Positions 9,443 to 17,612 are shown, counted from the first letter of the stretch. The stretch is 64,000 nucleotides of DNA from JAZBPO01 sp963691775 (GCA_963691775.1 OY829369.1:4632634-4696633); one strand, 5' to 3'. Numbers and translations: made by a program. The notes: generated by a model not told the origin, from the sequence alone.

Positions 9443-10226
9443 GGACTCGATTCAGAACATCCTGCTAATCGCCGTTTCAGTGTGTCTGGTCTGCTCGATC
9501 CTCGTGTCGGGCGCAGCCGTTGCGCTGAAACCGGCCCAGGTTGCGAATGAAGAACTCAATCGCAAACAGAATGTGCTCGTTGCGGCGGGCCTGCTCGAGC
9601 AGGGCCGCGCCCAGGATGCAGCCGGACGCGGCATTGAAGAGATCTTCGCGGACTTCGAAATCCGCGTGGTGGATCTCCGCACGGGCGAGTACGCCGACGG
9701 CGTGGACGCAGCGGCTTTCGATCAGCTGCGGTCGGCCCGAGATCCGGACCAGTCGCGTGCGCTGTCAGCCGATGAGGACATCGCGACGCTGAAGCGGCTC
9801 GAGCAGTACGGCGTGGTCTACCTCAAGCGCGACGCTGCGGGGGCGGTCGAAACGGCTGTCATCCCGATCCGCGGGTACGGCCTTTGGGGCACGCTGTTCG
9901 GGTTCCTGGCGCTCGACGGCGACTTCGAGACCGTCGAGGGCATCGGTTTCTACCAGCACAAGGAAACGCCGGGGCTGGGCGGCGAGGTCGAAAATCCGGC
10001 CTGGCAGGCGCTCTGGCCCGGCAAGACCGTCTATGCCGACGGCGCGCCGGCGATCGAACTGGTGAAGAGTCTTGCGCCGGCAGACGATCCCGCGCGGATG
10101 CATCAGGTCGATGCCCTATCGGGTGCGACCATGACCAGCCGCGGCGTCGAGAATCTGGTGAATTTCTGGGTCGGCGATCTCGGTTACGGCCCCTATCTGA
10201 AGAGCATGCGCGGGGGGAGTGCCTGA
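9429..10226 (+). CDS. nqrC: Na+-translocating NADH:quinone reductase subunit C
   Basis: 265 residues. It has one N-terminal membrane anchor (about residues 9-33) and a periplasmic FMN-binding domain. The flavinylation motif SGATMTS gives Thr234 as the covalent FMN site. The ATG at 9429 overlaps the end of nqrB. Flavinylation of NqrB and NqrC needs the flavin transferase ApbE, which is not encoded in this window. Confidence 0.95.
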   Translation: MSQSRDSIQNILLIAVSVCLVCSILVSGAAVALKPAQVANEELNRKQNVLVAAGLLEQGRAQDAAGRGIEEIFADFEIRVVDLRTGEYADGVDAAAFDQLRSARDPDQSRALSADEDIATLKRLEQYGVVYLKRDAAGAVETAVIPIRGYGLWGTLFGFLALDGDFETVEGIGFYQHKETPGLGGEVENPAWQALWPGKTVYADGAPAIELVKSLAPADDPARMHQVDALSGATMTSRGVENLVNFWVGDLGYGPYLKSMRGGSA

Positions 10227-10229
10227 GCC

Positions 10230-10892
10230 ATGTCCACGGCCAAGGAAGTCCTGTTCAACCCGGTACTGGAAAACAACCCCATCGCCCTTCAGGTGCTGGG
10301 GATCTGCTCCGCGCTCGCAGTCACGGTCAGCATGACGAACACGCTGGTCATGTGTCTGGCCGTGGTGTTCGTTACCGGTTTCTCGAGCCTGTTCGTGTCG
10401 ATGCTCCGCAATCGAATTCCGTCCAGTATCCGGATCATCGTGCAGATGACGATCATCGCTTCGCTGGTCATTGTCGTGGATCAGGTCATGAAGGCTTACG
10501 CCTACGAGGTCGCGCAGCGGCTGACGGTGTTCGTGGGCTTGATCATCACCAACTGCATTGTTCTTGGCCGTGCTGAAGGCTTCGCGATGCAGAACCCTCC
10601 GTGGTTGTCCTTCCTTGACGGCATCGGCAACGGGCTCGGCTACTCAGCGCTGCTGATCGTTGTCGCGTTGATCCGGGAGCCGCTGGGAACCGGCAACCTT
10701 GCGGGCATTGAACTGTTTCCGACCGTCGCCAACGGCGGCTGGTACGTGCCGAACGGCCTGATGCTGTTGGCGCCTTCCGCCTTCGTGATCATCGGCCTTC
10801 TGATCTGGGCGCTACGCGCCTGGAAGACAGAGCAGGTTGAAGAGGCCGAGTACGAGATCGCCGACAACATCCAGTACAAGGAAGCGCTGTGA
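10230..10892 (+). CDS. nqrD: Na+-translocating NADH:quinone reductase subunit D
   Basis: 220 residues, integral membrane subunit with six hydrophobic segments. The N-terminus (KEVLFNPVLENNPIALQVLG) is characteristic of NqrD and its RnfE relatives; the nqr gene order decides in favour of NqrD. NqrD and NqrE together hold an intramembrane iron-sulfur centre. The stop shares a base with the nqrE start. Confidence 0.95.
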   Translation: MSTAKEVLFNPVLENNPIALQVLGICSALAVTVSMTNTLVMCLAVVFVTGFSSLFVSMLRNRIPSSIRIIVQMTIIASLVIVVDQVMKAYAYEVAQRLTVFVGLIITNCIVLGRAEGFAMQNPPWLSFLDGIGNGLGYSALLIVVALIREPLGTGNLAGIELFPTVANGGWYVPNGLMLLAPSAFVIIGLLIWALRAWKTEQVEEAEYEIADNIQYKEAL

Positions 10893-11500
10893 TGGAGGCG
10901 TACCTCTCGCTGTTTCTGCGGGCCGTGTTCGTTGACAACATGGCGCTCACGTTCTTCCTCGGCATGTGCACCTTCATTGCAATCTCCAAGAAGGTTTCGA
11001 CTGCTTTCGGTCTCGGCGTGGCCGTGGTTGTGGTGCTCGGCATCACCGTGCCGGTGAACAACCTCATCTATCAGAATCTGTTGCGTGAGGGCGCGCTGGC
11101 CTGGGCCGGCTATCCGGATGTTGATCTGTCGTTCCTGGGCTATCTGTCCTACATCGGCGTGATCGCAGCGCTGGTGCAGATCCTGGAGATGTTTCTCGAC
11201 AAGTACGTACCCGCGCTCTACTCGGCACTCGGGGTCTTTCTGCCGCTCATTACGGTGAACTGCGCGATCCTTGCGGCTTCGCTCTTCATGGTCGAGCGGG
11301 ACTACACTTTCAGCGAGTCCGTCGTGTTCGGACTCGGTGCCGGGGTGGGCTGGGCCCTGGCGATCGTCGCCCTTGCTGGCGTGCGCGAGAAGCTCAAGTA
11401 TTCGGATGTGCCCGAGGGTCTGCGCGGCCTCGGCATTACGTTCATCAGCATTGGTCTGATCTCGCTTTGCTTCATGTCGTTCGGCGGCATTGATCTCTGA
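10892..11500 (+). CDS. nqrE: Na+-translocating NADH:quinone reductase subunit E
   Basis: 202 residues with six membrane segments. The opening MEAYLSLFLRAVFVDNMAL and the phrase FFLGMCTF match NqrE closely; the cysteine in FLGMCTF is one of the expected cluster ligands. I start the gene at the ATG at 10892, one base overlapping the nqrD stop, rather than at the GTG one codon earlier, because it matches the family. An 85-base gap separates it from nqrF. Confidence 0.94.
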   Translation: MEAYLSLFLRAVFVDNMALTFFLGMCTFIAISKKVSTAFGLGVAVVVVLGITVPVNNLIYQNLLREGALAWAGYPDVDLSFLGYLSYIGVIAALVQILEMFLDKYVPALYSALGVFLPLITVNCAILAASLFMVERDYTFSESVVFGLGAGVGWALAIVALAGVREKLKYSDVPEGLRGLGITFISIGLISLCFMSFGGIDL

Positions 11501-11585
11501 GGCAGGGCGAGGTCCGCATGGACGGGCATCAGTAACGGGCAATTGACGGATTCGGTCACGGCGGCCGCGTCCAAACGGAGCAGAA

Positions 11586-12815
11586 ATGGATACGCAGATC
11601 GTTCTCGGCGTGGTCATGTTCACGGGCACCGTACTCGCGCTCGTCGCGGTGATTCTCGCAGCGCGTTCTCGCCTCGTGAGCACCGGTGACGTCAGCATCG
11701 AGATCAACGGTGATCCCGAAAAGGCAGTGCACGTGCCGGCTGGTGGCAAGCTCCTGAACGCGCTGGCCGAGCAGGGCATCTTCCTGTCTTCAGCCTGCGG
11801 CGGCGGTGGTTCCTGCGGCCAGTGTCGATGCCAGGTGTCGGACGGCGGTGGCTCCATGCTGTCGACCGAGGAAGGACACTTCACGCGCTCGGAGCGTCGG
11901 GAAGACTGGCGTCTGTCCTGCCAGGTGCCGGTGAAGCAGGACATGAAAGTCCGCGTGCCCGAGGATGCGTTCGGCGTCCAGCGTTGGGAGTGCACGGTCG
12001 AGTCGAATCACAACGTCGCAACGTTCATCAAGGAGCTCGTGCTGAAGCTGCCGGAGGGTGCGAACGTTGATTTCCGCGCTGGCGGTTTCGTTCAGCTCGA
12101 GATTCCGCCCTACGAAATGGCCTACCAGACCATCGACGTGGAGGACGAATTCCGCGAGGACTGGGACCGCTTCAATGTCTGGCAGCACATTTCAAAGGTG
12201 TCGGAGCCGACGGTCCGCGCCTACTCGATGGCGAACTACCCGGAAGAGAAGGGTGTTCTGAAGTTCAACATTCGCGTTGCGTCGCCGCCCCCGGGGCAGG
12301 ACGTCCCTGCGGGCAAGATGTCGTCGTACATCTTCAATCTGAAGCCGGGCGATAAGGTGACCGTGTTCGGACCCTACGGCGACTTCTTCGTGAAGCCGAC
12401 GAAGGCGGAGAAGATCTGGATTGGCGGCGGTGCCGGCATGGCGCCGCTGCGCAGTCAGATGTTCGATGAGCTCAAGCGCCTGAAGAAGGACGACGTGAAG
12501 ATGTCGTTCTGGTACGGAGCCCGTTCGCTCAAGGAGATGTTCTACACCGAAGACTTTGATTCGCTGTCTTCGCAGTTCGACAACTTCGACTGGCACGTGG
12601 CGCTTTCGGATCCGCTGCCGGAAGACAACTGGGACGGCCTGACCGGCTTCATCCACCAGGTTGTCTTCGAGAAGTACTTGAAGGAGCACCCTGCGCCGGA
12701 AGACTGCGAATACTATCTCTGCGGCCCGCCGCCCATGGTCGCAGCCGTGCTGAAGATGCTGGATGACCTGGGCGTCGAGCCCGAGAATATCCTGCTGGAC
12801 GACTTCGGCGGCTGA
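11586..12815 (+). CDS. nqrF: Na+-translocating NADH:quinone reductase subunit F
   Basis: 409 residues. NADH-oxidising subunit where electrons enter the complex. It has an N-terminal membrane helix (about 5-27) and a [2Fe-2S] domain with the motif CGGGGSCGQC plus a distal cysteine in LSCQVP. A ferredoxin-reductase-type FAD domain follows (RAYSMANYPEE), and then an NADH-binding domain (GGGAGMAPLRS, and CGPPPM near the end). A Shine-Dalgarno-like CGGAGCAG precedes the ATG. It ends the operon; neither nqrM nor apbE follows. Confidence 0.95.
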   Translation: MDTQIVLGVVMFTGTVLALVAVILAARSRLVSTGDVSIEINGDPEKAVHVPAGGKLLNALAEQGIFLSSACGGGGSCGQCRCQVSDGGGSMLSTEEGHFTRSERREDWRLSCQVPVKQDMKVRVPEDAFGVQRWECTVESNHNVATFIKELVLKLPEGANVDFRAGGFVQLEIPPYEMAYQTIDVEDEFREDWDRFNVWQHISKVSEPTVRAYSMANYPEEKGVLKFNIRVASPPPGQDVPAGKMSSYIFNLKPGDKVTVFGPYGDFFVKPTKAEKIWIGGGAGMAPLRSQMFDELKRLKKDDVKMSFWYGARSLKEMFYTEDFDSLSSQFDNFDWHVALSDPLPEDNWDGLTGFIHQVVFEKYLKEHPAPEDCEYYLCGPPPMVAAVLKMLDDLGVEPENILLDDFGG

Positions 12816-12844
12816 GTCCGCTCTTGCACCGCACTCGGCGTTCC

Positions 12845-12888
12845 CGTCCTCCTCCGAGGAGGCGTCTACCTCAGTAGGCTGGGGGACG
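12845..12888 (+). other. Possible three-way-junction RNA structure after nqrF
   Basis: Three short perfect stems nest in 44 bases. CGTCC (12845-12849) pairs with GGACG (12884-12888). Inside it, TCCT/AGGA (12850-12853 with 12857-12860) closes a three-base loop, and CTAC/GTAG (12866-12869 with 12874-12877) closes a four-base loop. It lies between the nqrF stop and the operon terminator. I do not recognise it as a named riboswitch or small RNA, and it may be fortuitous in GC-rich DNA. Confidence 0.3.
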
Positions 12889-12954
12889 GCGCCTCGATTG
12901 CGGCGCAAAGTCGTCACGGCGCCCGGGCGCCGAGGAGAAGAAAATTCAGGCTCG

Positions 12955-12981
12955 AAGGCCGCGCTTTGCGCGGCCTTTTTC
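12955..12981 (+). terminator. Rho-independent terminator of the nqr operon
   Basis: AAGGCCGCGC, a short loop and GCGCGGCC form a strong GC stem that is followed directly by TTTTTC. It lies 140 bases after nqrF in the sense orientation. Confidence 0.8.
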
Positions 12982-12996
12982 GTTGTGGGGCGTGTG

Positions 12997-13382
12997 ATGA
13001 TGAGACGGATAGAGCTGTTGACGGTGTTGGTATCGGACTACGACGCTGGGATCGAATTCTTCCGCTCGGTGCTGGATTTCGAGTTGCTCGAGGTCACGGC
13101 GCTCACGGAGACGAAGCGCTGGGTGCGCGTCGCGCCAAGTGGCGCGGACACGGGTCTGCTCCTCGCAGTGGCGGATACGGAAGCACAGCAGGTGCACATC
13201 GGGATCAGACAGTTGGTCGGGTCATGGGTTTCGTCGAGACCGCCGACTTTGCTGCGGACCACGCCCGTTTTTCGGCGCGGGGCCTGAGATTCACGGAAGC
13301 GCCCCGGCATGAGCCCCACGGGACCGATGCGGTGTTCAGCGATCCCTTTGGCAATACCTGGGATCTGATCGAGTACGCCTGA
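12997..13382 (+). pseudogene. VOC/glyoxalase-family protein broken by a one-base frameshift
   Basis: The first frame starts at ATG 12997 with MMRRIELLTVLVSDYDAGIE and reads as a VOC-fold protein to about 13200. The second half of the same fold continues in another frame (GFVETADFAADHARF, then DAVFSDPFGNTWDLIEYA, stop at 13382). The break is at the GGG at 13201-13203. One extra G would restore a single frame through HIG, DQTVGR and on to the C-terminus, giving about 128 residues. This is either a true inactivating deletion or a base-calling error in a G run. VOC proteins of this size are metal-dependent dioxygenase- or glyoxalase-like; the substrate cannot be read from sequence. Confidence 0.8.
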
Positions 13383-13546
13383 GCGCCCGAATCGGGTCAG
13401 GCGCCGGGCAGCAAGCAAAAGCGATTGCCTTCGGGATCGCACGGGACCGTGTGGTCCCTTTGTTCCGTGAGTACGCGGGCCCCGAGTGCGCACAGGCGCT
13501 CGCATTCGGGGCGCGCAGATCCAGCGCCAGTGAGTTGGATCTCCTC

Positions 13547-14385
13547 GGCGTAGATGCCAATCGCGATGGCATTGGCCTAGCTTTCGAGCTCGTCCTCGAC
13601 GACGGAGGCGACATTGGATTCGTCGTAGCACTTGGGCGGTTGGAGGCCCCGGCATAGACGCCAGCGCAGTAGCTAAGTTCCTGGTATACAACGCTCGCTG
13701 CATGATATCCGCGTAGAGGCTACGAACGCCGCGGGCGTTCTAGGAGGTGTTCTGCGGGTAGACGCCCAGACTCTAAGCATTGCCTCAGTAGAAGTCGGGT
13801 GCGGATTCGGCGTTGGCGTCGCTGGCAATAGCACGTAGTCCCACGTCCTATAGCTTTGAGAACTATTCGGAAGCGGCAACCCTTAGGTTGGACAGGGTTG
13901 CGTCGGTTGGCCCGGCTGCTGAGGGTGACTCACTATGCTGAACGAAGCCTTGTACATCGTGTCACTGACGCTCGCACTTACCTCATTCGGGGCGTTTGGC
14001 TTCGCGTTCGTTAAAGGCAGCAAAATTAGGAGCCAGCTGCGCCGACAGGGCCACCGTTTCACGCGCGTGCTCCCGCTGTCTTTTCTCAACCTCCCAGACG
14101 ATGACGCACAACTGGCTCGGGACTATCGAATGGCTGTGCGGGCGAAGCAGCTAGGCGTGACTTCAACGCTGGCTCTCGTCTTCATCTTCGCGGCGATCGT
14201 CATTGCGAGCATGAACACGTATGTGGTGACGAAAACGCCCTAATGAAGGCGGGGCGCGACTCTCCTGAACTCCCTTGCGCCTGAGATCCGAGTAGGAGCG
14301 CGCCGCTCGAGGCGCAGGCTCGGCCTCTGACGGCCGCTGCGCGCACGGAAGCGAAAACACTGCTGAGCGGTGATGTGCGTGCGCG
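13547..14385. other. DNA inserted between the two halves of the VOC gene
   Basis: About 840 bases of unrelated sequence that carries the small gene at 13935-14243. A counted stretch inside it (13981-14040) is 55% GC, lower than its surroundings appear. It contains a perfect hairpin, GAACGCC-GCG-GGCGTTC, at 13724-13740. I see no transposase, no terminal inverted repeats and no clear target duplication, so the type of insertion is unknown. From about 13620 to 13546 on the minus strand a short coding-like stretch (NVASVVEDELES) ends in a stop, which suggests further decayed sequence. The boundaries are approximate. Confidence 0.5.
13935..14243 (+). CDS. Small two-helix membrane protein, unknown function
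   Basis: 102 residues. Two hydrophobic segments are visible, at about 5-27 (ALYIVSLTLALTSFGAFGFAF) trimmed by charged residues, and at about 75-95 (STLALVFIFAAIVIASM). Between them lies a basic and polar stretch (SQLRRQGHRFTRVLPLSF) that would face the cytoplasm or periplasm as one domain. GAGGGTG upstream may be a ribosome-binding site. I do not recognise the family. It is the only plausible gene inside the DNA that splits the VOC gene, so it is probably cargo of that insertion. It could also be a chance frame, but the clean membrane pattern argues for a real product. Confidence 0.5.
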   Translation: MLNEALYIVSLTLALTSFGAFGFAFVKGSKIRSQLRRQGHRFTRVLPLSFLNLPDDDAQLARDYRMAVRAKQLGVTSTLALVFIFAAIVIASMNTYVVTKTP

Positions 14386-14631
14386 CGCCTTGCGTCGTGA
14401 TTCGTCTGCGCGCGTTCGACGCGCTGGAAGAAGAAGGTAGGGCCCGGTCCGTCCAACGCGAAGGTCGGATCGGTGTCCGGAGTGAGACCGAGGGCTTCGA
14501 GGCGCTCGATCTCGGCGGCCTCGTACGGGCGGATCGCGTAGTCGTCGAGCGCGCTCGCCCAGAAGCGCGCCAGGCGTGGCGGGTCCACCGCATCGACGAC
14601 GATGTCGGTGAACCGCGCCATGCGTGGGGTC

Positions 14632-15435
14632 TCAGCGCCCCTTGAAGTCCGCCTTCCGCTTCTCCATGAAGCTAGCCATGCCTTCCCGGAAATCTTCCGT
14701 CTTGAACAGCGGCAGCAGCTGCAGGAAGACGTGATGGACGTGGTCGTTGAAGTTCTCGTTCATGCCCATGCGCATCATGCGTTTGGAGGCCTGCACGGCG
14801 AGCGGCGCGTTGCCGGCAATTTCCTTGGCAAGTTCGATGCTGCGCTCGAGCACGTCCGCAGCGGGAACGACGTGGGAGACCAGGCCCATTTCCAGGCACT
14901 CGTCGGCCTTCAGGGTCCGGCCGGTAAAGATGAGCTCCGCGGCCTTCGACCATCCGAGCAGGCGCGGAAGAATCCACGTGCCGCCGGATTCTGGAACGAT
15001 GCCTCGAGCGGTGAAGGCCGCCGCGAGCTTCGCGTCCTCGCTCATCACGCGAATGTCGCAGCCGAGTGCCATGTCCATGCCGTAGCCGGCTGCGGAGCCG
15101 TTGAGCGCACAGATCGTCGGCGTGTCGAGGTTGTGCATGACAGTCGGCGGCGTGGCGCGAAGATCGAGGTTCGAGAAACCTCCGGACGAGGAACCAACCT
15201 TTCCGCTGCGCAGATCTAGGCCCGCGCAGAAGAATCGGCCGGTGCCGACGAGCACGATGCAGCGCACGTCCTCGTCGCGATCGGCTTTGAGCATGAGGTC
15301 CGTTATGGCGTCGAGCATCACGCCGGAAATCGTGTTCTGGAACTGCTCGCGATTCAGGGTGATCGTCGCAACGTGATCGGCGACGGAGTAGAGGACCTCG
15401 TCCTCGTTCTCGGCCGCATGTGCCAATTCTGCCAT
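14632..15435 (-). CDS. Enoyl-CoA hydratase/isomerase (crotonase family)
   Basis: 267 residues from the ATG at 15435, which has an excellent GGAGGAG ribosome-binding site seven bases upstream; an in-frame start 15 codons earlier overlaps the NUDIX gene and is less likely. Crotonase-fold features: the CoA oxyanion-hole segments GRFFCAGLDLR and ALNGSAAGYGMDMAL, and the conserved ARGIVPESGGTWILPRLLG, where the glutamate is the usual catalytic acid/base. The family hydrates 2-enoyl-CoA or isomerises related thioesters in fatty-acid or amino-acid degradation. It overlaps no neighbour and is followed by the broken VOC gene ten bases on. Confidence 0.88.
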   Translation of the reverse strand: MAELAHAAENEDEVLYSVADHVATITLNREQFQNTISGVMLDAITDLMLKADRDEDVRCIVLVGTGRFFCAGLDLRSGKVGSSSGGFSNLDLRATPPTVMHNLDTPTICALNGSAAGYGMDMALGCDIRVMSEDAKLAAAFTARGIVPESGGTWILPRLLGWSKAAELIFTGRTLKADECLEMGLVSHVVPAADVLERSIELAKEIAGNAPLAVQASKRMMRMGMNENFNDHVHHVFLQLLPLFKTEDFREGMASFMEKRKADFKGR

Positions 15436-15476
15436 CGGTGTCTCCTCCTTCGATGTGCGGCGTCCGCTGTTTCTCG

Positions 15477-16268
15477 TCATCTGCCCGCAGGGGCGGGCAT
15501 CTTCTCTTCGCTGATGCGATAGCCGGCGGCTTCGGGAATCTTCAGCCAGACGCCGTCTTCGCGTTTCTCAGTCCACGGTAGCACCGTGACGATCTCCCGC
15601 GCCTGCGCCTGCGCGATGGCGGCTGCGACGCTGTCTGCCTCGCCGAGCATTTCGACGTTACGCAGGGTGGGGAAGATCACGGTGCGGGTTCCGGCCTCGG
15701 CGTCGGCGGCGGCCTGCCGGGCAGTGATCCAGACCGAATCGACCGATTCATAGCCGTCGTGCTGCAGCACCTGATCGGCCGGTGCTGCGGCGATGTAGAA
15801 GTGGGTGTCGAACCGCTTTGGCATCATGGTAGGTGTGACCCAGTGTGCGAAGCGCGTGAGCTGGTCACAGGCGAGGCGCAAATGCTCGCGCTCCAGGAAC
15901 GCTCTAATGCTGATCTCTCCGGCGTTCATCTTCGCCCGTTCGTGGTCGAGCGTGCGAACCCGTGCGCCGTCGATAAGGCCCTCACTTCCGACGGGGCGTG
16001 CGAGCAGCACGCCTGCCTCCTCGAAAGCCTCGCGGATCGCGCCGATCTGCACTGCGCGCTGCACCGGATCGGGATCAGCGCCGTCGCAGAGATCGATAAG
16101 TGCGGGGTCTTCGTCCATGGCCGCGACCTTGCCTCCTGGAAAAACGAGCGCGCCGGAGGCGAAATCGATCTGGTGGTGGCGGACCACCATGAAGAGTTCA
16201 AGGCCATCTTGGCCGTCGCGCAGCAGCACGATCGTGCCGCTGGGAATGGGCGTGGGCGCATCGCTCAA
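15477..16268 (-). CDS. NUDIX hydrolase (NUDT7/NUDT19-like)
   Basis: 263 residues. A NUDIX box is present but spread: VFPGGKVAAMDEDP, then after about 25 residues REAFEEAGVLL with the catalytic REXXEE glutamates. The insertion inside the box and the overall length resemble the NUDT19/NUDT7 group, which often cleaves CoA and its thioesters. That substrate is an inference, supported by the enoyl-CoA hydratase next to it on the same strand, 41 bases downstream. No signal peptide is seen, so it should be cytoplasmic. Confidence 0.82.
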   Translation of the reverse strand: MSDAPTPIPSGTIVLLRDGQDGLELFMVVRHHQIDFASGALVFPGGKVAAMDEDPALIDLCDGADPDPVQRAVQIGAIREAFEEAGVLLARPVGSEGLIDGARVRTLDHERAKMNAGEISIRAFLEREHLRLACDQLTRFAHWVTPTMMPKRFDTHFYIAAAPADQVLQHDGYESVDSVWITARQAAADAEAGTRTVIFPTLRNVEMLGEADSVAAAIAQAQAREIVTVLPWTEKREDGVWLKIPEAAGYRISEEKMPAPAGR

Positions 16269-17045
16269 GTGTTTGCTCTCCCCGGTTGCCGCGCGTGCAC
16301 CTAGCGACGGGAGGGCCTCTCTTCTTCGTGCGGGCCCCCTTCACGCGTGTGCCGCGCTATCTTTTTTCGCGTCAATCCGCGGTTCACGGTAGGGCCGCCC
16401 TTGTTGAGACGGCCACGATAGAACCGTGCGCACTGACGACCATCCGCCTTGTTGCTTACAAGGCCAGTCGGCCTTGCTATCCCCGCCTTTAGTGTACGCG
16501 AGATGACGGCTGAGGCCGTCATGGGTCGGTCTTGCGACGATCCGCCCGGACAGCTGGCATGCGGCAGCGAAGGCGTGCGCTGCGCTGGGTCCTCGAAACC
16601 CTGTTCGCGTCCATTGGATGCTCGCCGCGCAGAGGCGGCTCCCGGATCGCAGCGGGATGCGCAGCGCTCTGATGGCTGCATTGCCCGAGCTGCATGCTGC
16701 GAAGGCTTAGCTGAGGGCCACTGCCCCTCGGCGTCCGGGAAACGCAGTAGGCGCCGCGCCCAAGCATATGCTCGCGCATGCGCGTCGTCCGTGTCCCGGA
16801 TCGAGGTGCCGTTGGGTCCTGCGCGCTGGGCGCGAAGTGCCCGATACGCCGGACAGCATTTCAGCTCGCGGCTTCAGCTAACGCGAACAGTCTCGTAGTG
16901 GTCGCTAAGGCCTCGCCGGGTGATGGCCCGCGGGTAGACGGTGCGCAGGTTCTGCCCTCGGCCCGATGAGTCGGTCTCACAAGACGATTTGTCGCCGCCC
17001 TGATCGGCACCCTAGACTCAAGGGTTGTCCTGGGGAGGGCATGGC
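16269..17045. other. Gene-free stretch between NUDIX and GNAT genes with two perfect hairpins
   Basis: About 780 bases. Open frames here on both strands are rich in Arg, Ser, Ala and Cys and show no domain, so I treat them as chance. Two perfect inverted repeats sit close together: CAAGGCC-AGTC-GGCCTTG at 16459-16476 and ATGACGGC-TGAG-GCCGTCAT at 16503-16522. Neither is followed by a T-tract. The divergent promoters of the flanking genes must also be in this region. Confidence 0.55.
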
Positions 17046-17612
17046 ATGGCGTCCAACAAATCGGATTTCGTCGTCGAAACAGAGCGCCTGCATCTCGCAC
17101 CGTTCACGCAGACGGATGTCGATGCGCTTCATGCGCTCTGGACCGATCCGGATGTGCGCAGATATCTGTGGGACGACATCGTCATTCCCCGGTCAAAGGC
17201 CGAAGAGATTGTCGCGGCGAGCGAGGCCGGGTTTAGATCGCGCGGCTACGGTTTCTGGTCGCTGCATCGCCGGACGAGTCCGGAGGGTGCCCTGATCGGC
17301 TTCTGCGGCTTCCGCCCCTTCGAGGAATCGGACGTGCCGGAGCTCCTCTACGGCATCCTGCCGAGCTACTGGGGGCGTGGCTTGGTGACTGAAGCCGGCC
17401 GTGCCGCGATCCAGTTCGGCTTCGAGCGCTGCAAGATGCCTCGTATAGTCGCGGCAACGGACACACCAAATCAGTCTTCCGTGCAGGTCATGCAGCGTCT
17501 CGGCATGGTGTTCGAGTCCAGGCGTGAGCACCGTGGTCTCGATACGGTTTTCTATGCGCTTTCGCCAGAAGACTATGCTGACCATCTCGCCCTCGCTGTG
17601 CCGTCGAAATGA
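17046..17612 (+). CDS. GNAT-family N-acetyltransferase (RimJ/RimL type)
   Basis: 188 residues from the ATG at 17046, which has GGGGAGGG just upstream; a TTG seven codons earlier is possible. The RimJ-like layout is clear: ETERLHLAPFTQTDVDAL at the start, then GFCGFRPF, the acetyl-CoA loop PSYWGRGLVTEAGRAA, and the C-terminal NQSSVQVMQRLGMVFESRR. Such proteins acetylate an amino group of a small molecule or a protein N-terminus. The target is not predictable. It stands alone between two non-coding stretches. Confidence 0.87.
   Translation: MASNKSDFVVETERLHLAPFTQTDVDALHALWTDPDVRRYLWDDIVIPRSKAEEIVAASEAGFRSRGYGFWSLHRRTSPEGALIGFCGFRPFEESDVPELLYGILPSYWGRGLVTEAGRAAIQFGFERCKMPRIVAATDTPNQSSVQVMQRLGMVFESRREHRGLDTVFYALSPEDYADHLALAVPSK

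Larger units (their letters stand above)
13397..14621 (-). pseudogene. Second VOC/glyoxalase-family gene, split into two halves by about 0.85 kb
   Basis: On the minus strand, an N-terminal half begins at 14621 (MARFTDIVVDAVDPPRLARF, then LDGPGPTFFFQRV) and loses similarity to the fold near 14385. The missing C-terminal half is recognisable at 13546-13397: ERLCALGARVLTEQ, then DHTVPCDPEGNRFCLLPGA and a stop. Put together they make one VOC domain of about 120 residues of the Glyoxalase_6 type. The halves are in different frames and separated by unrelated DNA. The start lies ten bases after the enoyl-CoA hydratase stop, so the gene was probably the last member of that minus-strand operon. Confidence 0.7.

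Noticed and set aside
10640..11995. 451-codon antisense open frame across nqrD, nqrE and nqrF
   Set aside because: The sense genes are certain, and the antisense product shows no recognisable motif.
12816..12996. Possible nqrM after nqrF
   Set aside because: No small frame with the expected cysteine motif and membrane helix is present.
13681..13760. Integron attC-like site in the inserted DNA
   Set aside because: A hairpin is present, but the paired core sites (RYYYAAC and GTTRRRY) could not be found in the right arrangement.
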